Assembly: GCA_030141605.1 (NCBI GenBank) | Contig: JAQGDQ010000105.1 | Span: 186,001 to 250,000 of the forward strand | Source: Tubiluchus corallicola | Taxonomy: Eukaryota > Priapulida > Priapulimorpha > Priapulimorphida > Tubiluchidae | Direction: 5' to 3' | Length of the DNA: 64,000 nt | Notes under the pieces: model-generated | Told to the model about the DNA's origin: nothing | The model's database searches: none | The model's input: the letters and a program-made list of their open reading frames with translations, nothing else | In this document: piece after piece, positions 39,893 through 52,875 of the stretch | Numbering within the stretch: position 1 is the stretch's first letter | Layout: each line of letters starts with the position of its first letter | Position numbers and translations under genes: made by a program

Positions 39893-40460
39893 ACGTCAGT
39901 GTCGCCATTTTGAATTTAAGATGGCACGTCAAAAATCCAACTCTGCGAATCGATGCAAAACTCGTTCTACTATATTCCCGTAGAGTTTCATGCCTCTTTT
40001 CGAAAATAATATCACGCCGCCCTCTTGAATTCAAAATCGCAGGTCGAAAATTCCCTCAGTCCCTCATTTTCTTTAGTATGATCCTGCGAAGTTCCTGACC
40101 ATCTGTTGAAAACTGGTGGAAAACAGCCTTTTTTGAAAAATAATGTTTTTGTCATCATTCTGAATTTAGAAAGACGGATCGAAAAACTGACACTATCAGT
40201 GGATGCGGAATTTCTTTTAGTATATTCCTATAAAATTTTATGGCGATTAGATCCATTTCGAGTTGGCAGTGCCTTAGGCTTTTTTCGGAAATAATGGTAT
40301 TGCCTCCATTTTAAATTCAAAACGGCAAAATGAAAATTCAAGACTGTCGGCCGAAGCTGAATTCATACTTGTATAGTCTTGTAAAGTTTGACAAAGATCC
40401 ATTTCGAGTTGACGAAGCCTTATGCTTTTTTAAATGCAAAATGGAGGTTGTTTACTCGTG
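39893..40460 (+). repeat. Tandem repeat, four diverged units of about 125-160 bp
   Basis: Units start near 39893, 40015, 40147 and 40298. Each contains an ATTTTGAATTCAAAATGGC-like palindrome, GTCGAAAA, a TATATTCCTGTAAAGTTT-like block, and usually TCCATTTCGAGTTG and GCCTTAGGCTTTTTT. Units differ by indels. Confidence 0.7.
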
Positions 40461-40469
40461 TAATGTTTT

Positions 40470-41850
40470 ATATTGACCAACTGCAGAGCCCCAGTCTTTT
40501 TCAAAACGGTTATCCCGAGAACAAGAGCAACATCCAGATGAATAGCGATTTGGTCGAGCCTCGACCAATAACATACTGAGCAATAATGTTATAGTGTCTA
40601 CAGTGCTTTTTGCATTCGCGCTATTCGATTCACTGACATATTCTCTGTAAATCAGCCATCTTCATCACTTCGTTTAGTTAAATTTCACTGCGTTATCTTA
40701 AAGCAAAATACTAAACCTAAACGTATTTTTGTGGTTAAGAAAACTGTAATGATATTCTCTATTTTACACAAAACTATAATTGAAAAATGAAAGAGCCGGT
40801 AGAGAGTTTCATCAACTGTCTCTAAGATTTTGCCATCCTTCTGTACCTTGAAAGACCGCCAAGTGGATAGTTTAGAATGGTTTTCTGCTCTATTGATTAT
40901 TTCATTTTCATGAGTTGATGGTAACACTACATTTAACTAGTTTAGTTTCAATCAAGCTATTGGAACATAGGGTACAAACTAGCATATGATTATCGATCCA
41001 AATGAAACTGATCCGCGTCAATATTGCACGTATCCATACAAATGACGTTGCCTGACGAGTCCATGCACAGAAATACAGGATGTAACACTATTTTTTGTTA
41101 ATGGGGAATGGTGCACAAAACAACGTGATACAGAACAATTTGTTTGACCAGAGTACTAGGAATCTTCAAAATTTTGTGTGTGTGTCTTGCCCAGGCTGCA
41201 AACTTGAGGGTATGATGTAAATTGTTCTGCACCACTGCTTGTTTTTGCATTCACTTCCCTCCATTAATAAAAGGATAATTGTGTTACAATTAAGGATTGT
41301 TCATGGAGGCTGCAAAGCCATACAGCCGCTTAGAAGATTCTACACTTATTTTATATTTTCAGGCAATTTAGCTCAGTCAATCCAGTCAGTCAGTTTTTAA
41401 GTGGTCACGTGAAGAAATTTCCACAACATCGTTTTCACTTATACCATGTACAGAAAAAAAGTTGATCAACACAGTAAAAGCCTGTGCGGCAGAAAACCCC
41501 TAAAACTGCGAAAAACCATCGGCCATTGCCAAAAAATGAGAATTTTACTGTAAATCTGCAAAAGCGTCCAAAGAACGTCAAACTGCGGGTACACCCATGC
41601 CTTTAAGATCAAAGAAAACAATGGTATCGGATATTTCTTACATTGTCAGAATTCCTCAGAACTCTAAAAATGAAAAATACATCCGCCATTAGCAAAAATG
41701 GTTTGCGCTGTAACTATGTAATGAAATGAATAAAAAATGGTTAGATTTGTGTCCTCGCCAATGTTTGCAAAGGTTACTGACACTGCAGGGCGCTATCAGC
41801 ATTATATTTTATTGTATTAGTTGAATTATATTGCCTACGTCACGGAAACC
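40470..41850. other. Intergenic stretch, nothing recognised
   Basis: No supported gene or terminal repeats were seen. Confidence 0.3.
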
Positions 41851-41859
41851 TTTTACTAG

Positions 41860-42640
41860 TAGGCCCAACGTTGGCCGTGTGTGCCACTTGTCACATCGGC
41901 CCACTAAGGGCAGTCAATGTTGGTCCAGCGTTGTTCTGTTCATTGGCGCAACTTCAGCCCATTGTCGGGTTGGACCAGCGTTGGTTCCAATATCGGACCG
42001 ACTTTTACATTGAAATTGCCTACAGGAACAATATATAGCCTTCAATGGTCGATATCGGTGTAACGATGGTGTTAACGTTGACCCAGTTCATGTATATGCT
42101 TGAATGAAGACAGCACATGGTCAACGTGTTGCCAACGTTGGATCAGAACAACATGTCCCACTGGTTTTAGCGTTGGCCCAGCATTAACCTGCCCGTAGAT
42201 GCAACATCGTCTTGTCTCTCAGCTTTTCGCTGAAATTTGCTTAGGCACTATATATAGTCACCGATTGGCTAAAGTCGGTGTTACTATTGGTCCAGCATGT
42301 GCTTGAATGAAGACAGCACAGGGCCAACGGCAGTCCCGGCGTTATTCTGCTCTCAGATGCAACATCGGCCCACCTTTTACATTGAAACTTGCTTAGGCAT
42401 AATATACAGCCTTCAATGGGCCCATCTGGTACATCACTGGTTTACCGCTTGAAATAAAGAGCGCAGGACCAACTTTGGTACCAACTTTCGCCCAGCACAA
42501 CCTGCAGTGGGTCAACATTGATTTTAATGTCGGCACAGCATGATTTGAAGAAATATACAGGCAGTATTGGACCAACGTTGGTACCAACACTGGCCCAACT
42601 TCTCAGTGAAATAGATTGGTAGCCACTTAGGGCTAAGGTC
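41860..42640 (+). repeat. CCAACGTTGG-rich array with higher-order unit
   Basis: Dense GTTGGCCCA / CCAACGTTGG words. Superimposed is a longer unit: ACATTGAAATTGCCTA-like starts near 42008, 42231, 42379 and 42604, sharing ATATATAGCCTTCAATGG and GCTTGAATGAAGACAGCACA. Spacing is about 150-225 bases. Non-coding. Confidence 0.7.
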
Positions 42641-42689
42641 AGTATTAACGTTGGCCCATATCTGTATAATGAATTTCGGTGGTATATAT

Positions 42690-43770
42690 ATATATATCAA
42701 AGGAAAGGTCTCGATCTAGTGTGGTCTCATTGGGGTTTATTTTTCGAATTGGGCCCATCGGGACGAATGTGTGACGAAAAACTTCCAAAAATGGACATTT
42801 TCGGCCAGTTTTTGCAAAACTTATACCTCTTATTTCTGGAGAACGGGACCCGGGGGTGGTGCCAGCAATGGTTAAATAGCCCGTTTAATGGTGGGTGTAG
42901 TAGGTGTATTCGGAATTCGCCACGACGTCCTGTGACGGGCGTTTTCCTGGACCCAATCACGCAAATTTTGCAAAAAACTGCTCAACCACCCTCTAGAAAA
43001 ACTCAATTTGTGCAACTGTTTGGGCATGTTGGGAAAAAATAAGCACACTCACAAAAAGAGAACGAAGCGGTCTTCAAGGTTTCACTAGGAGAGATGTCCA
43101 CTAGTGACTAGACGAAACGGGAAGCGTATATTTCAAAGTTCTTTTTCAGCCCCCTAAGCTGCACGCTATTTGGAACATCCACTGTCATTAAGTTTGATAA
43201 ATTTCGTGACTGTTCCAGGCATTGTTGTCACCCGCCGTTCGACTGTGTTATAGATTTTACATGTAAGTAAATTCTGTTAGTCTATTATCATTTGAGGAAC
43301 AATAAAAAACTATGTAGAATGTGTGTGCATTATTGATCATTGGTAGACAGACTAATAGCATTTATTATAGCACACAATTTGACTTTGTGCAAAATGTTTT
43401 GAATGGTTTCGTTGTGATGCTGTGTTACTGGTGTTAGTGCTGTAGGTGTCGTCATTGTTGTTGTCATCAACACCATCATCACCATGTGATGTGGTGAGTG
43501 TGGTGAGCGTGCTGTGGAAGGTGTGGTGGGGAAGTTGGGTGGGTGTAGTGTTGATGGAGTGGTGTGGTGAGTTTGGTCTGGGTGGTGTGGTGTGGTGTGG
43601 TATTGATGGTGTGGTGTGGGTGATGTGGTGTGGATAATGTGGTGTAGAGTGGTGTGGTTGGTGTGCTATGGTGTGGGTCGTGCGTTGTGAGTGGGGTGGT
43701 GGATGGTTGTGTGGTGTGGTGTGGGTTGTTGTTGTGAGTTTATGCGCATTTTTTGCGGGGTTTAGCTAGT
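42690..43770 (+). repeat. Dispersed repeat family with GTGGT-rich tail, copy 2
   Basis: The longer copy of the family at 18835-19540 (opposite orientation). A frame at 42719-43042 covers part of it but is not conserved as a protein in copy 1. The GTGGT-rich minisatellite spans about 43480-43735, and the end is GTTTAGCTAGT. Confidence 0.75.
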
Positions 43771-43774
43771 ACAT

Positions 43775-44435
43775 ATTAATTACCCTTGAAGACAAATGCA
43801 GTTCATGGAACCACGTCAGTCTAAGTATGACCCCAATATCTGAATAATTTTTGTTCAACATATACGCGGAACATTCAAGAGCTTGAATGACACGAATGTG
43901 AAAATGGTTTGCGTATTTGTTAATAAAGGACAGGGCTGATATACACACTGCAGATTTTCACAAGTCATAAGTTGCATCTGACTCAAGACTGATCATAAGA
44001 ACTAATAACTAATCTTACTACCAAATATTATAGCTACTAAATCAAGAAATCAAAGTACTTAAAGTACCTATTTATTTATTTATTACAGTGCCCTGTAACT
44101 AGTGGAAGCACCATTGACAATGATGGTGCACTGACCGTTATGAAAATATTGCTGCACAAAAAGTTGATCATTATATTCTCTGATCAAACGTGGGTGTGGA
44201 TACAACTTTAGCTACATTTATTAGGCACTTTATTAGTCAGTTACAAGGCGAAACCTCCCATTTTTGGTAATGACGGGCATATTATCATTTTTAGGTTTCT
44301 GGGATGTTTTTATAATCTTGGAAAGTCACCATTGCTTCCTTGACCTTAAGAATTTAGGTGACCATGCAGTTTAGCCTTTTTAGACACTTTTTTGCTGAGT
44401 TATGGCAAAATCCCCTTTCTTTGGCAATGTCGAAA
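43775..44435. other. Intergenic stretch, nothing recognised
   Basis: A short (TATT)n patch near 44068-44083 and a small GCACCATTG hairpin near 44109 are the only structures. Confidence 0.3.
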
Positions 44436-44439
44436 TGTC

Positions 44440-44590
44440 TTAGCCATGTTCGGATGCACATCGTTACGGTGCTAAGTAAGCAGACGCTCCCAGCATGACG
44501 AAATGAAATCTCACAGAGACAGGGTCGAACCCAAGGTGACCAGAAGCTATTTACGCGAAGCACAGAAGATGAACTAACTTTTGTCATATC
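44440..44590 (-). mobile_element. tRNA-derived SINE
   Basis: The reverse strand has an A-box-like TTAGTTCATCTTCTG (44579-44565) and a perfect B box GGGTTCGACCC (44532-44522). A body follows (TGAGATTTCATTTCGTCATG) to about 44445. Confidence 0.6.
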
Positions 44591-44599
44591 TTTTAGAAG

Positions 44600-45640
44600 T
44601 CTTTTAAAACGGGGAAGCCTAGGTATGATGTTAAGTGGGTAAAAATAAGGTACAGATCAAAAATGGCATAATGTATATCAGAGACGTTTGTGCTCGAGGA
44701 CATTATATTCTCCTTGTATAATACGTCATAGTAAAGACTAAAAATACGTAAACAAAGTTTAACAAAGGCCCGCTCTTGGCATTTTGCTAATAATTTAACA
44801 GTAAAATTAATTGAAAAAATTGTTTGCGTACTTTAAGTTAGGAAAATTGGAATTTAAGATTTTGAGGAAATGACTGACATGCAAATTGACACTTTTTACT
44901 GTGTAAAGCGTATATCGTAAATTTGTAAAATAATAATATTTCTTGGCTATAGTAATCTTAATAATGTGCTAAAAACGGAATCTAATTGCTGCAAATATTG
45001 TAATTGTTATTATGAAATACATTGCGCTCTTCCACTGAATGAATGGAAACCACAAAACAGCGCCGTTTATTTGTGTTGGACACTATTACATCCCCGAGGT
45101 GAACAAGTCTTTGCTTTCCATTTTGCACTTAAATCCTTTGTTGATAAATGCTCAGTGCAAGTAGCAGCAGTTTTTATTAAAGCATTCTTATTTAACCATG
45201 CAAAGTCACGCTATGTAACATATCAACTAAAGAACAAATATTGTCTCCCGAGGAAGTTTCCTTTTAAGGTATGAGTCGAGTCTAGGGAGTCGTACTAATA
45301 AATTAAGTATCTAAGTGATCCCATAGAACAATAGAAATGAAAATAAATAACTAGGTCGTATATAATATTAGGTCAAAAATGTATGGTATACGTATGGAAG
45401 TGGGTCCTAACGAACGAAACGACTAGATAAAATATGCTCATGTCAGAGATGGAAAATTTAAAAATGGAAACTAAAGAGTTTGGTAGCATTCATTTTTGCA
45501 ATCGCTAACTACTTTTGTTAATAGCGCCGCTTAATTTTGCAATCACGCATTGTAAGATTTTTGTGCAGGTTGCGTACTTTGCTGTCTAAAAAAAGACTTG
45601 TAAACTGTTATTATTTTTGTGTTCAAAAATGGGCCGTTGA
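44600..45640. other. Intergenic stretch, nothing recognised
   Basis: A 102-codon frame at 44966-45274 has no recognisable domain and no splice or expression context. Confidence 0.3.
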
Positions 45641-45652
45641 CATTTTTGTCCC

Positions 45653-45695
45653 ATAGAAGTTGTGAGATTATTAAATACAGTCTCACAACTTCTAT
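45653..45695. repeat. Perfect 15-bp stem hairpin
   Basis: ATAGAAGTTGTGAGA (45653-45667) and TCTCACAACTTCTAT (45681-45695) are exact reverse complements, with a 13-nt loop. Confidence 0.9.
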
Positions 45696-46019
45696 ACGTA
45701 CCAAGAACTACTTTCCAAATATCCGTCGAGCTTTCTACATTGGCGTCCTTTTGCATTCTAAAAAACTGACGGGCAAGACCTATAACACATACACCCACGC
45801 AATCAGTTATTGACACACATTTAAATATAGTTGGAGCAACTAACTCAAATTGGCTGTGTAAGTTTTTGTTTGATTCCGAGCATAAAAACTAGTTATTGAC
45901 TGTTGGGGTACCTGTTCTATAATAGCTCTCAAACAAAAACTCATATTGAAAATGATTAGAAACATCAGGTAAAGGACACGTGTTTTTTACTTGAGTGACC
46001 CGGATATAGATTTAAATTT

Positions 46020-46600
46020 ATTTTATTCGTCGACATAATACAATGTATAATGCAAAATTTAACACAACTGTATTGAGACGGGGCGGGAAAAGCTGATGTA
46101 GGGTCACCTTGCAGGCACCACTAATTATAAGTTTTACTATTAGTTTAACTAATTAAGCGATGTGTGAGAGATTTATGTAATTTATATAATTAATCCAGCT
46201 ATATAATGAAATCATCATATGTTTTAATAAATTAGTAACTTCAACGTTTAATTTGTTAGTATTTATATATTTATATAATATGTGACACACACCTAGATGA
46301 TGTAACGTACAGTCGTACGCAAATAAATAACCAATGAAACTTACACAGTACAGTTGACATGATCGACTGTGCAAGTCACAAGAATTACACGACAAGAACA
46401 AAATCTCAATGACATTAGAAAAAAGAACTTTACATGGTAAAGTGCATACAGTCAACACATTTAGCACACATAACACATTTAACTTGCTTGAACAGCTAAC
46501 ATGACAGCGAATATCCTTGGCAGTAAAATCATTGGCATCAATCCCTAATACCCACACATATAGCAAACATAAATAGCCAAACATAAATGGAATGAATAAA
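46020..46600 (-). mobile_element. Possible LINE 3' UTR
   Basis: The reverse strand ends ...TGTATTATGTCGACGAATAAAATAAA, preceded by a C/G-rich patch, like LINE 3' ends seen elsewhere in this window. No RT coding sequence is present, and the 143-codon reverse frame here is low-complexity. Confidence 0.3.
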
Positions 46601-46609
46601 CAGCAGATT

Positions 46610-47390
46610 CGGACTACATTTTGTAATAATTACTGTCGTTATCACCTGGTTTAGTACTTACTACTGATACATTGCTAAGCGCGTCTTACTCTGGTCTTTG
46701 TACACATGTAATATATAAAAATGTTTAGCGATCTAGTTATCGCGTACGCGTACATGTGTAATCATAGATTTTTGAGATGGAAAACGAGAATCCCATGGAG
46801 GTGCTATTCTGGCATGTTCACATGAGAATCCACGAGAATACGAAACACGTTGTGCATGTGCATGCGGACGAGACGAGAATTTCTCGTTATAAGCTTAGTG
46901 GCTGATATTTGAACGGCGGTCGGATGGATGGACAGACAGATAGATATTCCAAAATTTGGCTCCGACATCTTTTAAATAATAACGGTTTGAGGTACCACAG
47001 TACCAATGTCTTCGCTATCTTAGATTTGGAAGCCACAGAAGGAGCAGTTTTAGAAGTTTTTCGACCGTTGCTAAGCAGCTGTTTTGAATACGGTAACTAA
47101 GTTTCTCACTGTACAACCAGTGCCCAGTTACCTGAGCTGTGCAAGTGTGGGAGGAACTGGATTGACGGCCTCCGAGAAATAATTTGAACAGGCAGGCAGA
47201 CTGTCAAATACATAGAGGGACAGACAGACAGATAAGGTCGACTAAGTTCGGCCTTCGAATCACAAACACGTGCAATCTCGCTGTTACTTAAAACCGGGGG
47301 AAATCATCACTAGCATCCGATTACTAAGCAAAGCCAATTTAATTAAAATCAAGTAAAAAGTAAATGGACAGAATAGTGCCACGCCATCAC
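46610..47390. other. Intergenic stretch with GACA/GATA tetranucleotide patches
   Basis: Patches at about 46920-46945 and 47190-47232. No gene was recognised. Confidence 0.35.
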
Positions 47391-47393
47391 TCA

Positions 47394-47957
47394 TCAGAAG
47401 GAAACAAAAGATAAAGACTACGCTTTCTGACTTTTTTTACCCACACCCTCCGTCCATCCCTCAAAGGATAATAGAGTTGTTACGCAAAGTAATTTTTTCG
47501 TCTCACCACAATATAGTTTGGCATATTTTTAACGAAAACCGTCACATTAATTATCAATCGCCTATCGCCTTGTTAAATAAAACAATTTGCGCGATACGGT
47601 GGTAGATGAATAGATCACAAATCGATCCAAAGGAATCGTCTGCATAGACATGGAATACTAACAACATAAAACCAAGATTGGTTTGTCACCTTTAACCTAA
47701 AGACGTAAACGATCATATTTTGCCGACACCCTCCACTCAGCCCTCAAATGACAATAGTGTTTTTACACGCAGCAATTTATTTCGTCTTACTACGACATAC
47801 TTTGCACATTTTCCAATGAAAAATGTCACATTAATTTTTCAATCGTTCAACGTCTTATTAAGTAAAGCAAATTTGTGCAGCACATAGGTAGAAGAATAAC
47901 TTCGAAACTGTACCAAAGGGATGTACACTGAAGTGGAATACTAACAACGTAATCGTT
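47394..47957 (+). repeat. Two-copy tandem duplication, period 283 bp
   Basis: TGGAATACTAACAAC occurs at 47651 and 47934. Blocks ACACCCTCC, CTCAAA, GTCACATTAAT and CAATCG align at the same offset. The copies have diverged markedly. Confidence 0.75.
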
Positions 47958-47959
47958 TA

Positions 47960-50900
47960 TGTGTTTAAAAGATTGTAATGTTTTCAATTTAATTTAATTT
48001 CAAGCTTATCTCAGGAAAAGCCGTAGAACAAAAACATTACAAGTGCACAAAGTGCAGAAAGAAACAACAGAATACACATTATTTTCAATGAGTATAACTA
48101 AATGTTAATGATAATTATACATAATTATGTAAGTCCTCGCAACTCATTTTAAAATATGATTATTAACACAAAATGCTCTATCAGATTTTGTCTATCATGT
48201 AATTTCAACTCTTTACTTGTCAACACACCAGAAAAGTGTCATTCTATAAGTGGCTTGATACAGCACTTAGCCATACGCAAACTAATGCTGATGGTTAAAG
48301 CATTCAACTAATTATGAAAAACAGTCCTCTAAATGATGGACTGACAGGGGTCTTTTGAACACATTTGGATAGATCAATAGCTAGCGCAGAATAATAGATG
48401 ACACTGCACAAAAACAGTTCTCCGGCGGGCGCTAACCAATACAGGCAGACTTTGCATGCTACCAATACATATCATGACAACTCTATTTTCTCACCCCGTT
48501 GTGCTCATCCGGCGTCAGTGTTGCGCCACAGTGAACAACATCAATGCAAATCAGAATTGTAGCGTGGAAAGTGCAACTTAAACTAAACCTGCTAGACTAT
48601 CAAGTCAAAATTTAAATTCGTGGGCTGAATTTTTGCACTAAACAATTTGGACTAATTGTAATTTGATGAGGTATTTATTTTGAGTTGTGTGCGCGGTTGC
48701 AACGTGGCTGGCTATTTTTATAGACGGAAATTTTATAAACAAACCAGTGTAGTGAGGAATTTTAATGATTGCTAAAATATGCACGTCTTCACGTCTTGTC
48801 TAAAAGGCACGTCCGAAAAATACAGCAAGTGGCTCATAATAAGATCGCTGTCAGATCGTTACTATGGTCAGAAACTTTTTAGGCCCTTCATTTACTTATA
48901 TGAAATGCATTAACAAAGTAGCGCGCCATTGATATACGATGCGCATGCAAAAAAACACAGACTCGTGAATACCACAGCATTTCATCATGTCAAACAAAGT
49001 ATATGAGACAACTTATCATGCCTGCTCGAGAACTCTGAATACTAAAACCTGTCGATGTAACAAGCCTACCGCATCAGATATATTATAAGGAAGCAAAATT
49101 CCTCTTGTGACTGTAGTGAGGATAACAAAAACGGTTTACTGAAATAGGAAAATTCTGTGGAGTGATATGGAGTAGCAAATCATTTTTAATTCTCATTACA
49201 AAGAAAACTCGCTTATGCATGCTGCGCCTTTTAGTGATTTTGGCGGTCTTTTCCTTTCGTATTTCTTAGTACCATAGTCTCCAAGTAAACAATAAGCTGA
49301 AGTGCTTCTCTGAGCCAACTTTTCAATAAAAGTTTCTAGCAAGTTGTTTGCTTCGCTTATCGACAACTTTTTTGAAGAATTTAAAGTTAGCTTGATCTAG
49401 CCTCTTACTTAATATATCTTTACTGAACCCAAACTAAACTAGCCTATTTTAATTTTATTTAACATAACCAAAAGAAATCTAATATAACTCGATGCAAGCA
49501 AAACAAACCTAACCAACCCAACCAAGCTGCTTACTTTTAATTATTCACATTTCATCTAAGTAATGAAATTAGTTTGCTCGGGGCTCGGAGCTACCCGAGG
49601 CTCTGGTTTCTTGACTATTCTGTTAGGTACGCAGTAGGACACTTTGAACTTTATAGAGGGGAAGTAAAGCCGGTTAGATACATACTCAGGGACTGGGCAG
49701 GAATAGTTTAAACTTGGCTGGGTAGACAAATAGAGCTGTTGTCTAAGCTTTTTGTAATTATCTGTTTAATAAATCAGTTTAGTTCCATTTTCACGTTAAT
49801 ACCTTGTTGGTTTGAGCACTGCTGTATCTTTGTTTTGCTGCATAGCTTTTACAGTGGTGGCATCGCAACAGTTACCAATAACAGCCAATGACTTTTTTAA
49901 GTTATTCTTTAGAAGAGAGTATTTTGTTGGATTTCACTGCATTTACGTAAAAAAACTTAAGACCGTAAGACCTTACGTAGGAACTTAAAAACCCATTTAC
50001 AACAAGCGACATAAAAGTAGAACTAGGAACACACAGGACGTCAGAAATTATAACTTTGTTTACGCGCCACAGTAGGCGTGTATGTGGCCACGTGGCTTTT
50101 GCTGAAGCCATTGTAACAGTCTAAGCTATTCGCAGTTCTTTCGAGCTTGGCTTCATGAAAAACTAACGGTGTTACAATCGCTCTGCGTAGTCGCTTACGT
50201 ATAAGCAAGAGTAGGATTACAGAAAAAACGCGTGTCGAACAAACAATTTTTTGTTGGTCTTGCTTTCACTTTTCAGTAATTTAGCTAATTTTTAACTCAA
50301 CTCTTTGACCACTCTGACAAATTGCTGTTTGACTTCGTATATCCAGTGCAAAATATTCTTTGCGGGGTTAAAGAATGGGCATGCAGGTGTTTTTAAGTCC
50401 ATCGCCATAACACGAAACCGAAGAAGTATGTAGAATAAATGATGAAGCTTTAACAAGTTTTACCATTACATGCTCTGCCAAAGCTAAGGTATATGAGAAT
50501 ACAAGTGTTATGAATGAATAAGTCAGATTGCGAACGGAACAGACCTTTCTTTGGGAACTTACTGCACGTGAGTAAACATTTGCTTAAATGCTTTCGCTGA
50601 TTTGTTCTTAAATGATTATTTAGTTTTATAACTATTACTATAACTACTATTATAATAAGACGAATTGGGCTGAATTAGAAAAATAAAGAACAGTTATTTT
50701 TCTAGCTTGCATTCTATCTTTATTGAATCTGTACACGTGTTTTTTAATTGTGTGATTGGGAATGTTGACACGGATGTCGGATAACTTCACGATGAACAGT
50801 TTAAAACACATAAACACTCTTCATCAATGAAGCTTAAAAATCGTCTTGAAATTTTAGAACATTTAAATGCCTTCTTCTTGCATACTGGGCTTGCGTTGGT

Positions 50901-52870
50901 AGTTCACTGTATTAAACTCATAATGTAACTGTAAATGCTCTAGTAACTCCCGCAAGACCGACAGGTGCAGTCATTTTAACGGAAAGTCTTTTGAAACAAG
51001 TTTAGATAACATTGCGCAAAGTTTGAAAAATAACCAGAACATTCGAAGCACATGCTTAGCTAACTAAGGAAGCGAGGCAACGCAGTTTTACCAGGTGGCA
51101 CGAACATTTTAAATTATTAAGAATTTTCTTTTTCAATTATATATGTCTTTCAAACAGGTAAGCGTAATGCTAAGTAATATAATTTTGTTTGGAAGGTTCT
51201 TCAGGATATACTTCAGTACATTTTGAGCGCCGCTTTAGCCAAACGTTTTTGTACGGCTCCAAACAGAATTTATTCTGGACGAACTGATAAATTTGCGCTA
51301 TTCCTCTATTTCCTACAAGTGTCATTTGTTCACTGATCATTGATGGAACCGCCTGAATTCATTTATCTAAAAAGCAGATTTGTCAAATTTTGTCAATGTG
51401 TAACGCGTTGTGTAATCTAAGACGGTGTGAGCAGGATGGTAGTGTTATTAATCTAACACGGTGAAACCTGCCAATGTTGTTGAATTCGTTCATGAATAGC
51501 GGTCGATTTTGCTGTGCAACTTTGTGGTATTGATTCAGTTACAGGATTTGTCAATTCACTAGTCTTACAAATTTTTGTTGTTATACTTGACAGGTCGTTA
51601 TCTGCAAACTTACTCAGCTATACAAATCGTTCGTAAGACTGGAATGATATAATTACTGATAATAATTATTTGTAAAAATTGTGGAAGTTCTGCATACACA
51701 GCTAAATGTGATTACTGCAGCCAGTGTATGATACAGATGTAAAGCGCGCCGTCTTCCTAGTTTTTTAAACACCGAAAACGATTTTAAATGTCATCGCCAT
51801 GGTTGGTGTTGGTGTTCTTGTCGTTATAGTTATCGCCGTCGTTCTTACTGTTGCTATAAAAATATTTTTTCAAGTAAACTATCATTTTTTTATTACACTT
51901 AGAGAGCTTCATTGTGAAACAGCCATGCAGACGTTCTTTCCTGAAAACCGGAAATTTACAAAGATGGCGGCTAGACATTTAGCGTAAAAATATTACTTTC
52001 AGTACATCACGAAAATTGGCAATGCAAGATATAATAGAAATTTAAATCAGACAAATTAAGTAAGAAAATACAAACATAACTTTCAATTCATAACTCATTT
52101 CATATTCAAGTTCATAATTTACATTCATTTTTGTATTTTATATAATGAGTTCAGATAAGAACAGTTTAGTAATAAGTAAAGATTAGTGATATCAAAACAA
52201 AAAATCTAGAAATTTACTTAAATATTCAAAGACGTGCTAAACTGTAGTCAAGAGCATTTAAACGCATGAAATAGTCCTAGTGGTTTGAAATTTCCAAAAC
52301 AAATTCAAATCCACAAATTTTCTACAAACAATTTCTTGCGGACTTATGACTTCAAAAAGCCCCCAACGTTGAATTTGATAATTAGCTAAATTCACAGCGT
52401 AATCTTAAAATTCTGATAAAATAATTACAGAAACAGTTATAATTAATGTTTATATATTGTTCATTCGTGTATTTTGTTTATTATTTACGGTGTCATACGA
52501 TAGCAATGCACATTAGCAGTTTCACCCCTGGTTCAGTTTCCAATCAAACGACGAATGCTTAGGCTGACGAGAATTCTGCCACATCTCTGACAGGGCTTTC
52601 AGATGCAGGAGACCTGTTATTCATTTTTTTGTTCAGTAGACGCCTCGCGTAACAGAGCTGAACTGCGTTTCAGAAACAATTCAATCAAAGATTCCAGCTT
52701 CCATTATTTCCATTACCAACTAATCTCTAATTATTTTCGATCATTCAGTTGCTAGAAAAGTACCAGCATTATCTTAACTCTGGATTTTAAAAATATGCAA
52801 AAACCAGGAAAATTTTCAGCTCACGGTTTCCACTTTCCTGAATATAAAAAACACTCCACAAAGTTCAATT
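47960..52870. other. Long intergenic stretch, nothing recognised
   Basis: Nearly 5 kb without a supported gene. Small patches of CTAACCAACCC words lie near 49500-49530 and ATAACTACTATTATAA near 50635-50655. A 62-codon frame at 51799 encodes a hydrophobic helix but has no other support. Confidence 0.3.
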
Positions 52871-52875
52871 AACAA

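Noticed and set aside
41860-42640. CRISPR-like array from regularly repeated words
   Set aside because: The repeats are degenerate and interleaved, not identical repeats with unique spacers, and the genome is eukaryotic.
42719-43042. 107-codon frame inside the GTGGT-tailed repeat
   Set aside because: The equivalent region of the other copy does not keep the frame, so it is probably not coding.
46153-46584. 143-codon reverse-strand frame
   Set aside because: Cys/Leu/Tyr-rich AT-biased sequence with no domain; more likely LINE 3' UTR or chance.
51799-51987. 62-codon frame with a predicted hydrophobic helix
   Set aside because: The helix comes from a GTT/GTC-rich stretch; no promoter, splice or homology support.
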